From: Dendrobium chrysotoxum
Lineage: Eukaryota; Streptophyta; Magnoliopsida; Asparagales; Orchidaceae
Assembly: GCA_019925795.1 (NCBI GenBank)
Contig: CM034311.1
Span: 20,582,231-20,646,230, forward strand
Length of the DNA stretch: 64,000 nt
Direction of reading: 5' to 3'
Shown here: one piece after another, positions 60,901-64,000 of the stretch
How positions within the stretch are numbered: the stretch's first letter is position 1
How the letters are laid out: each line of letters opens with the position of its first letter
Translations under genes and position numbers: made by a program
Notes under the pieces: generated by a model
What the model saw: the letters and a program-made list of their open reading frames with translations, nothing else
The model's database searches: none
Told to the model about the DNA's origin: nothing

Positions 60901-61058
60901 CAGAAGTACCACAGTTTGAATCAAAGTCATCATCTAGTTCACATTCACCAGCAAGAAGGGGACGTAGCAACAAAGGTGCCATACAAGCAGCAACAGCAGA
61001 TGGAGTCATCCGATTCTCAGTAGTATGCAAAGCAATGGTGTGCATCATTTTCAAAACC
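23330..61058 (-). CDS. REN1: PH-RhoGAP of the REN1/PHGAP family (ROP GTPase-activating protein), 3' part, 11 exons
   Basis: Exons in transcript order: 61058-60815, 53781-53560, 39550-39221, 38531-38482, 37946-37886, 37801-37718, 30658-30545, 30456-30287, 28878-28809, 23786-23604, 23521-23330. All ten introns are GT-AG, all phases agree and no stop occurs before TGA at 23330-23332, giving 572 codons. Order of parts: end of the RhoGAP domain (AVAACMAPLLLRPLLAG), acidic Ser/Asp/Glu-rich segment, Ser-rich linker, a long coiled coil (LAIQRLEITKNDL...SRLQEQLQAERDLRAALE...ARLKKKVAELHLQLNQQ), and the tail LTTRLDFFKERRSQLLEQL ending PSSPPWNSPR. Family role: inactivates ROP GTPases at the plasma membrane or on vesicles to limit polar growth (pollen tubes, pavement cells). 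The PH domain and catalytic arginine half of GAP must lie beyond 64000. Assignment to REN1 rather than REN2/REN3 is not certain. Confidence 0.92.
23604..23786 (-). CDS. REN1: REN1-like penultimate exon
   Basis: 183 bp, 61 codons: NISGGSNWRSIMPQALPFPG through SSSFSSETNPMANTPKLPE. Low-complexity Ser/Asn-rich tail. Donor GTGAGT. Family members vary here, so the support is mainly splice phase and position. Confidence 0.86.
24870..25160. repeat. Left member of a diverged direct-repeat pair (24.9 / 28.3 kb)
   Basis: Shares an ordered series of words with 28290-28545: CATTGCAAAATG.T..A..AGGAGTTCC, GCCCAAACTCCC, GCTGAAAACAG.GCACCA. Together they may be LTRs of a retroelement filling most of this 5-kb REN1 intron, but clean termini and duplications were not found. 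Confidence 0.5.
25450..25862. repeat. Imperfect tandem repeats inside a REN1 intron
   Basis: Three units of about 130-170 bp share GAGATTTCCCTAC..CA, AGGA.ATCAAGCT.CA.CCAA, GAGATTCTATGGCAAATGCATG and GACGCTTGGAAACTA. No coding continuity. They sit between the direct repeats and probably belong to the same element. Confidence 0.6.
27335..28160. repeat. Two local duplications in a REN1 intron
   Basis: 27335-27485 and 27537-27675 are diverged copies (TCTAGAAAGC...GCATTAAATTTTGATT...GTTCATTTACAT). 27985-28065 and 28077-28155 are closer copies of about 92 bp (ATAGAGTAGATTTTATCTGA...TTATTATTTATTTTGTTG). Non-coding. Confidence 0.6.
28290..28545. repeat. Right member of the diverged direct-repeat pair
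   Basis: Counterpart of 24870-25160, 3.4 kb away, in the same orientation. Ends about 260 bp upstream (in + coordinates) of the 70-bp REN1 exon. Confidence 0.5.
28809..28878 (-). CDS. REN1: REN1-like 70-bp exon, isolated between large introns
   Basis: Encodes KVVQQDFDTSLAFLSHEKKQ and RNE, matching the family QQDFDTTLAFCNHE(K/R)KQR block. Acceptor GCCAACAG, donor GTACTT. One leading base completes the Pro codon left by the previous exon and the end is phase 0, exactly what the next exon needs. It is too short to appear as an ORF. Confidence 0.9.
29575..30130. mobile_element. Foldback element with GAGGCGTAMGCCTC palindromes
   Basis: Termini TTTAAAATTGCG and CGCAATTTTAAA are inverted repeats, flanked by a perfect 5-bp duplication CAAGG (29570-29574, 30131-30135). 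Near the ends it carries repeated copies of GAGGCGTACGCCTC or GAGGCGTAAGCCTC (the first is a perfect 14-bp palindrome) and GAGGCGAGGCG. The middle is AT-rich. No transposase. Superfamily unassigned. It lies within the 1.4-kb intron between two REN1 coding exons. Confidence 0.72.
30287..30456 (-). CDS. REN1: REN1-like exon: coiled coil end
   Basis: 170 bp: TRAELEEIALAEADVARLKK, then KVAELHLQLNQQRQH, then SDDADHYQHFPTHLSQ and two bases of a Pro codon. The intron before it is 88 bp, with acceptor TTGGAAG. Confidence 0.92.
30545..30658 (-). CDS. REN1: REN1-like exon: coiled coil
   Basis: 114 bp, 38 codons: VSRLQEQLQAERDLRAALEV then GLSMSSGQFSSSRSMDSK. Acceptor GTTTCAG, donor GTATGC. Confidence 0.93.
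31919..36690 (+). mobile_element. Degraded Ty1/copia retrotransposon in a REN1 intron
   Basis: It lies antisense to REN1. A likely 5' LTR begins TGTTGGTGTATTAGGTGG and has TATATATATAGACC at about 32050. Gag-like FYNTL-EKWDEV lies at about 32920. GAG-pre-integrase/integrase: FHWHYQPCHLLSSQVLCL (33850), SPFELVYSN and YYFVTFTDDFS (33975-34070), SPEVTFHET (34635). RT: INQGWIM (35650) and RAWFKKL (35800). This order (integrase before RT) is copia. Stops and frameshifts are many. A 3' LTR was not recognised. Confidence 0.75.
36698..36970. mobile_element. Foldback Mutator-like MITE, copy 2
   Basis: 273 bp with long terminal inverted repeats (GGGGGATTTACATACATACC and its complement, extending about 80 bp) flanked by a perfect 9-bp duplication TATTATTTT (36689-36697, 36971-36979), the size produced by Mutator-like transposases. 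Non-coding. Same family as 12873-13140. Confidence 0.82.
37718..37801 (-). CDS. REN1: REN1-like exon: coiled coil
   Basis: 84 bp, 28 codons: AKGNAILQASLERRKQAL then HDRRLALEQD. Heptad-like and strongly charged. The following intron (7059 bp) holds a copia element. Confidence 0.92.
37886..37946 (-). CDS. REN1: REN1-like 61-bp exon: start of coiled coil
   Basis: Completes Glu and encodes LAIQRLEITKNDLRMRIAKE. Donor GTATGA. Only 84 bp of intron separate it from the next exon. Confidence 0.92.
38482..38531 (-). CDS. REN1: REN1-like 50-bp microexon
   Basis: Encodes ARKNHSMDSVDSSGEE plus two bases of a Glu codon. Acceptor TTTTTTAG, donor GTAAGTG. The M(D/E)S(V/I)DSSGEEE phrase is diagnostic of the family. 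Confidence 0.9.
39221..39550 (-). CDS. REN1: REN1-like exon: serine/aspartate-rich linker
   Basis: 330 bp, 110 codons, phase 0. Begins VFASDDSDAESLTDNKDSST and ends with KLNGSHGHTKRTANFWGRNN. The TKRT..WGR(N/S)N block is a conserved landmark of REN1-type proteins. Donor GTGAGC. Confidence 0.9.
40538..42154 (-). mobile_element. RTE-clade LINE, 5'-truncated, with 11-bp target duplication
   Basis: Flanked by AATTAGATATT at 40527-40537 and 42155-42165. - strand translation: EWRMSVLIPFFKNKGDAQDC and NYRGIKLMCHTLKLWERVM (RT fingers), VLENKGVNNAYIQVIRDMY, LHQGLALSPY, VPWCMLFTYDILLVEKTREG (catalytic FADD decayed to FTYD), KYMECNFS, MLYGAECWPLKEKH, SVAEMRMLRWM. All belong to the RTE RT and its C-terminus. 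The 3' end has the RTE hairpin GACCCACGTAGTGGG then a (GAT)n tail. Several frameshifts: inactive. Confidence 0.88.
43075..43330. repeat. Tandem repeat of about 106 bp, 2.5 copies
   Basis: CTTGAAGGCCTAATATGAACG ... TAATTCAACGAG.GTTGGTTC.GAGAGTTTATATTTT recurs three times. The related element at 63.7 kb has one such unit, so the array expanded in this copy. It lies inside the candidate LTR. Confidence 0.72.
43800..44330. repeat. TGCATN-rich cryptically simple sequence
   Basis: Sequence dominated by variants of TGCATTTG, TGCATATG and ATACATGTG, i.e. alternating purine-pyrimidine blocks, for about 500 bp. It creates open frames of over 100 codons on both strands by composition alone (Cys/Ile/Tyr/His-rich), which I do not regard as genes. 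Confidence 0.65.
44906..45428. mobile_element. hAT-like MITE rich in CGGGTC
   Basis: Termini TAGGGATGTCAA and TTGACACCCTTA, flanked by a perfect 8-bp duplication ATTTTCAT (44898-44905, 45429-45436), the hAT size. Subterminal GGTCGGGTTCGG / CGACTCGAACC repeats are typical of a widespread plant hAT MITE group. Its GC-rich middle gives long frames on both strands without domains. Confidence 0.82.
45560..46650. repeat. Non-coding LTR-like stretch with (AT)n and purine-rich tracts
   Basis: Begins TGTAACACCCCGATGTCG and contains a perfect (AT)n microsatellite at about 45885-45920, then about 650 bp of GAGAGAAA/GAAGAAG-rich purine sequence. No coding frame. It may be part of the candidate LTR or a separate insertion. 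Confidence 0.45.
47248..48320. repeat. Direct tandem duplication, about 545 bp per copy
   Basis: 47248-47792 and 47793-48320 align throughout (CTCTATTATTATTGTT..., GGATTTGTCTATGAATCACAG, TGTTATTTCATGTTTAAC, GGAATTAATTAATCA), differing by scattered substitutions and small indels. Each copy includes the sequence lying left of GGATTTGTC, so the duplication is later than the insertion described in the next entry. Confidence 0.85.
47291..50650. mobile_element. Possible Mutator-like insertion in a copia relic
   Basis: GGATTTGTC occurs at 47282-47290 and again at about 50652-50660. Inside, the ends are TATGAATCA and TGTTTCATA (8 of 9 complementary). The interior is non-coding, rich in ACACGACAC/GTGTC words (48570-49400, 50530-50620). 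A 9-bp duplication would fit a Mutator-like element, but termini are short and it could be a coincidence. Confidence 0.4.
50660..52700 (+). mobile_element. Degraded Ty1/copia integrase-RT region
   Basis: Antisense to REN1. DDYTNIYWVY (51120, integrase core), KNYKFYVS (51380), then RT: PRWKQAMDT (51790) and INYFETFSL (51950), then LKEMGLLGCKPIN (52520, RT C-terminus). Order and motifs are copia; many frameshifts. Sequence at about 39990-40385 and 46960-47280 may be its 5' part, separated by later insertions (inference). Confidence 0.6.
52855..53095. repeat. Minisatellite with AGGAAATATTTCCT palindrome next to a REN1 exon
   Basis: Three to four units of about 65 bp: AATTAGGAAACATTTCCTAATT followed by AATCCCCTCCAAATCAGCCC(CC)AAATCTG. 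The same TTAGGAA..TTCCTAA theme fills the LTRs of the element at 56.8-60.5 kb, in a different overall sequence. Confidence 0.65.
53560..53781 (-). CDS. REN1: REN1-like exon: acidic serine-rich linker
   Basis: 222 bp, 74 codons, phase 0 at both ends. Encodes SLSPGSHIEDSDSEESNEDE and further VLSGKLSESSGYAGSDLYDYK, as in plant PH-RhoGAPs just after the GAP domain. Acceptor TTGCACAG. The donor GTTCTA is weak, and the frame stays open well into the intron. Confidence 0.87.
54680..56110 (-). mobile_element. Degraded copia RNase H region in a REN1 intron
   Basis: - strand frames read GIEVFIDVDWAAS (55250), then YSTCIWWNLITWRSKK (consensus Y..F.WGNLVTWRSKKQ), then VARNSAKFEFR, then further copia C-terminal residues to about 54780. 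It is in the same direction as REN1. Stops throughout. Confidence 0.65.
56272..56306. repeat. (CCCT)n microsatellite
   Basis: CCCTCCCTCCCTCCCT repeats for about 34 bp in the REN1 intron. Confidence 0.9.
56820..57469 (+). repeat. 5' LTR of the callose-synthase-carrying element
   Basis: Starts TGATACACTTGGGGGG, ends CCAAGGCGCATCA. The first 400 bp are repeated units with near-palindromes such as TTAGGAAGGTTTCCTAAA. A TATA-like CTATTTAAGG lies at 57229-57238, placing the probable U3/R border. Collinear with 59846-60482. Confidence 0.92.
57473..57484 (+). other. Primer-binding site (initiator Met-tRNA type)
   Basis: TGGTAATAGAGC, three bases after the LTR end, matches the standard plant PBS TGGTATCAGAGC at 10 of 12 positions. 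The two mismatches fit an old copy. Confidence 0.85.
57619..58389 (+). pseudogene. gag-like frame with two in-frame stops
   Basis: One frame of 257 codons from ATG (57619) to TGA (58387), interrupted by TAA at 57721 and 57928. It begins MAGRRVEVLKEKLEGKIGQL, coiled-coil-like, with MMKKIIEMQ and EEMMRKLMEID, as gypsy gag N-termini do. The second half is Arg/Gly/Trp-rich (WTIRGGEWAEPWG, YTRGGRRWGGGDP), RNA-binding-like but without a CCHC zinc knuckle. Gag is inferred from position and style; no capsid domain is recognisable. Part of the second half could instead be captured sequence. Confidence 0.55.
58405..59675 (+). pseudogene. Captured callose synthase (GSL/CalS) C-terminal cDNA fragment
   Basis: Reads ADGADQEIYCIKL, GEGEPENQNHAVVFTRGEAL, IDMNQDNYLEKALKMRNLLE, PPTILGVRGHIFTRS, GQRVLATPLND, GINLSEEISTGFNSTLRQ, ISLFEAKVAYSNGEQ, LSRDIYHLGHRFDFFRMLSY, SSMMVVIIVHLFLYG, LSLSGLEFAIMKQ, LGTKSHYFG, FAENYKMYSRSQF, MWFLVVTWFFAPFF, then SGF.WKKIVDN. 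This is the conserved glucan synthase domain and following membrane region of callose synthases (UDP-glucose to 1,3-beta-glucan, plasma membrane). No introns over about 420 codons, so it derives from spliced mRNA. It is broken by frameshifts (about 58725 and 59320), by a TAG where the family has Gln (after LPLIVY), and by a loss of about 30-40 residues around 59235. Subclass not assigned. Confidence 0.93.
59831..59845 (+). other. Polypurine tract of the callose-synthase-carrying element
   Basis: CTGGGGAGGGAGTAT lies immediately before the 3' LTR start (59846), preceded by GACGACAAGGTGC. This layout is common just upstream of 3' LTRs in plant Ty3/gypsy elements. Confidence 0.85.
59846..60482 (+). 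repeat. 3' LTR of the callose-synthase-carrying element
   Basis: Starts TGATATGCTGGGTGGGG, ends CCAAGACGCATCA. Collinear with the 5' LTR, differing by scattered substitutions and small indels, so the insertion is not recent. Confidence 0.92.
60815..61058 (-). CDS. REN1: REN1-like exon: C-terminal part of the RhoGAP domain
   Basis: 244 bp. Acceptor TTTTGCTCAG, donor GTAAGAC. Encodes VLKMMHTIALHTTENRM, then SAVAACMAPLLLRPLLAGEC and NNAQAIITTLLEEFENIFD. The NRM..AVA..MAP.LLRP block is the conserved final helix region of RhoGAP domains. It begins with the third base of a codon, so an upstream exon is required; none is visible up to 64000. Confidence 0.93.
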
Positions 61059-61089
61059 CTGAGCAAAAGTAAAAAGTAATTTTAGATTG

Positions 61090-62448
61090 TGTCATGAATG
61101 GATACGGCCAAAATTGTGAACTAAAGCTGGAAAAATTGTCATTAAATATAAATTAATTTTTAACTAAGGCATTTGTACTTCAACCAAATAACCATTACAG
61201 CTGGAAAAAAAATCTATTACAGATGGAAAAATAATGTTTTCACATGCTGATACATCATCAAGTCATCATAATAAAAATTATTTTCCAAAATCAAGAATTA
61301 GCTTCCCTACAAAAAAAAGGTATCAAAGCCAAAAATCATCTATAAATCCATTGTCTTAATGATAGAACATGTTTACCTGTGCAACTCAAGTCCTTAGCAT
61401 ATTTGTGATCACCCAAGTCTAACCTAAAGAAGATTTATGGGGTCAACAAGTATAACATATTTTAGATATGAAATGATTGTAATAAGAGGTGTGATATATA
61501 TTAGGATTGTAATTTACTTCATGTCTATTTAATATTTTCTAAACAATTTAGTTAAATTTTTTAATATTTATGAGTACATTGAAATCATAAAATTTAAATT
61601 CTATTTTAAATATTATTTCAATAAGTATTTTGAGTATTTTAAAAATAAAAAAAATTTAATTAATTTTGAGACAACTTGAAATAAAAACGAGCTAGCTTTG
61701 ATACAGTTCATTTCGAGCTGGCTCGTAACCGAATATGATGATCAAAGATTTGATTTCGACCCACTTAAATTTCATTCGATCAGATTTCATGCCATACATG
61801 GCTCTCAGCTCAAAACTGAATTGTTCTCAATCCTATTATTATCTCGGTTGAGTTAGCTTTGTTAAATTTAAATATAGTAAGGAAAATACTCGCATATTTT
61901 TCTATTTATGATGGAGTTAAGCATTGAATGTTGAAAATGGAAACCAAGCAAGCATACAGGAAAATTACCAAGTAATAGAAACAAATAAAAAAATTATTTT
62001 TATACGCGCGTGGGTATATATATATCAAATAAAATCACTTATAAAATATTGTATTATTCACTAAAAAATTATTTCTCCCAAATATGTGGCATATTTACTT
62101 AGTTTAAAAAAATATGAAAATTAATTTGGTTTACATGCATTTGTAAATCATTATGGGTCTCTATGAATAGGTAGCAAGTCGTCATTATAACTTGCACATG
62201 CTCAGTTATAACTAAGAATTCTAAGTATGATACAAAATTATTATCAACTCTCCACAAAGAATTGTGTTTCTCCACAAACCCATAATAAGACTACACAAAC
62301 CTTTGCACATGATCTAGTACGAGCTGAGTTTTTGGCCAAAAATTTTAATTATTTATGGGATTTGCAAACACCTTTCCAGGCCTCTATTAAGTATATAGGA
62401 TACCCACAATGTTAAACATGAAAATTTTTAATTAGCAGAATCAATCTG
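61090..62448. other. REN1 intron sequence, nothing further recognised
   Basis: AT-rich. 61670-61860 contains GAGCTAGCTTTG and GAGCTGGCTCGTAACC words like those of the hAT-like element at 21.3 kb, suggesting an eroded relative. No further REN1 exon could be found up to the window end. Confidence 0.45.
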
Positions 62449-64000
62449 TGTGGGCTCCGAAAATTCGGCCCCGGCCTCCGCCCGCTTTTTGCTTTCTTCG
62501 GGGGGAGTTTTAACGAACTAAGTTCCGGGGTAAATTTTGGAAGGCAGATGAGATAGTAGATAAGACACTACCCAGAGATTTCGCCCTCATTTTGCGAGGA
62601 CTTTATGATCTGAGTTCTGGTTTCCTATAGGCGCAAGCCCCTATAGTTAATTACCCCTCCCGGTAACGAGAGAGAACTTTCGATTAAGGCTAGTCGTCAA
62701 TCAGATAAGTAAGGATACGTGTATCTGGCATATAGTAGCAGCATGAGTTGGGAATTTGAGGATTTCAGAATTTAGAAGATTGGAAGATTTGGAGATTTGA
62801 AGATTTGATATTTAAAACAGAAATTTTTACCACCTTGCACTTAAAGCGGATGGTGGGGGAATGGATGATAGACCCGATCAAGATCCCATGGTTCCGTCAT
62901 CCCGGGCCATCGTGGTCCCTGGTCTACTTAGTCAGAGGAGGTAGTCGACCCAACCTGACAGAAGGATCCTTGTCGGCAGCCATGGGTTGCTTCGTCCAAG
63001 GGAACCTTGTAGACCTGGTGTGAATATTTGTCTAAGAGGACAAATTTGAATCCACCTTAGCTAACAGAGGGCTTTGTGCCCTATCGATCATATCCTATTG
63101 ATTCATATCTCAAGGATTTGATGCCATTGGAGAGCATACGGGCTCTGGCCATAACCATAATATAATGGTGCCATTTGGCGGCGACCAACTGGTTCAGAGG
63201 GCCCCGAGTCATAACCGTTTATCCTGCAGTGCCATTTGGCGGCGAAACTGCCGGTTAGAGGACTCGTACCACGTCCTTGCTGGCAGGAGATAGTTTGAGA
63301 ATGGATCCTAGTGATATTTTCGACCAGGCATTAGCTCTTTGTGAGCTGAAGTATTATTCAATTTATCTACCTCGGCAAACTGTTGCGGAGGGTGGATGGA
63401 TTTGCTTTATGTGATTGATGATTGGATTTCAGTTTTAAATATTTTTTTTTGGGATTTTGATGATTTTTGGATTTTTTTTTTTTGGATTTTGGAGTATTTG
63501 GGTGGTATTTTGAAATATTTAAAATGGACCCCTCCGGTTGATATTTTCATTCAACACGGCCATCATCAGGGTAACTTTAGGGTCCTTTGTATTTATGGGT
63601 TGAACCTTGTCGACTCTATCGGGCTGTCGATAGAGGATCGGGTTTCATAGACTTTGAACCTTTGTTAGTGAATTCTCTTGATTATAGGCCTTGAAGGCCT
63701 AATATGAACTATAAAATAAATATCTCGGTCGGCCTCGCGACCGCATATTTATTTGATAGTTCGAACCGTGTCAACTCCTATCTACCCGTATAGGAGGATC
63801 GGGCTCGAACTGGAATTCACTCATTGATCCGCGCAGCATCCCTAGACGTCACGTGTGTACCAATAACATGCTCGTCGGGGCCCATGCGGGTGTTTGGGGA
63901 CATTTTATAATTATTTATTGAACCTTGTCTACTCCTATCTGCTTGCATAGAAGGATCGAGTTCAAATTTATTAACCCGCGCAGCATCCCTAGGCGTCACG
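62449..64000. mobile_element. Second copy of the TGTGGGCTCC LTR-type repeat, cut by the window end
   Basis: Starts TGTGGGCTCCGAAAATTCGG and follows the 40386-43700 copy in order: AATTACCCCTCCCGGTAACG, GGATGGTGGGGGAATGGATG, GATCAAGATCCCATGGTTCC, TGCCATTTGGCGGCGA, GGGTGGATGGATTTGC, CCTTGAAGGCCTAATATGAAC, CATGCTCGTCGGGGCCCATG. Near the end GCGCAGCATCCCTAG.CGTCACG occurs twice about 150 bp apart. Non-coding. The nested insertions of the other copy are absent here. Confidence 0.75.

Noticed and set aside
1..64000. CRISPR arrays, operons, riboswitches, phage-type systems
   Set aside because: No regularly spaced short repeats with unique spacers. Spliced plant genes and plant transposons show this is nuclear plant DNA, where such systems are not expected.

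Overview
This is nuclear DNA of a flowering plant. It is AT-rich, gene-poor and full of degraded transposons. A monocot is my weak inference, from the GC-rich first exon of the one compact gene and the look of the RhoGAP protein; the species cannot be named from this window. No rRNA, tRNA, CRISPR array or bacterial-type operon was seen.

Layout. 1-6.5 kb: diverged repeats, a CTAG-rich minisatellite and an L1-type LINE split by an internally deleted Ty3/gypsy element. 6.7-8.7 kb: a two-exon SHI/SRS-family transcription factor gene (LRP1-like, + strand) with a GC-rich exon 1 and GA-rich leader. 8.8-23.3 kb: intergenic, with RTE and L1 LINE fragments, Tourist-like and Mutator-like MITEs, a hAT-like element and a gypsy RT relic. 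23.3-61.1 kb: the 3' part of one giant - strand gene for a PH-RhoGAP of the REN1/PHGAP family (ROP GTPase-activating protein). Eleven exons joined here by phase encode 572 residues, from the end of the GAP domain to the stop codon. Its introns reach 14 kb and are filled with nested transposons; the 5' exons (PH domain, rest of GAP) lie beyond the window. 62.4-64 kb: start of another LTR-type repeat of the same family as the one at 40.4 kb.

Most notable find: in the 7-kb REN1 intron sits a structurally complete, non-autonomous LTR retrotransposon (56820-60482: two LTRs, a Met-tRNA-like PBS, a PPT and a near-identical 5-bp target duplication). It has no pol genes and carries instead an intronless, decayed copy of the C-terminal part of a callose synthase (glucan synthase-like). 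This is host-gene capture through an mRNA intermediate, comparable in principle to maize Bs1.

LRP1 and REN1 are the only two host genes with intact reading frames. Both belong to plant growth and auxin/ROP biology, but nothing in the sequence shows a functional link between them. The rest is transposon stratigraphy: gypsy in L1; RTE and hAT inside a candidate solo LTR inside the giant intron; MITEs inside an RTE fragment.
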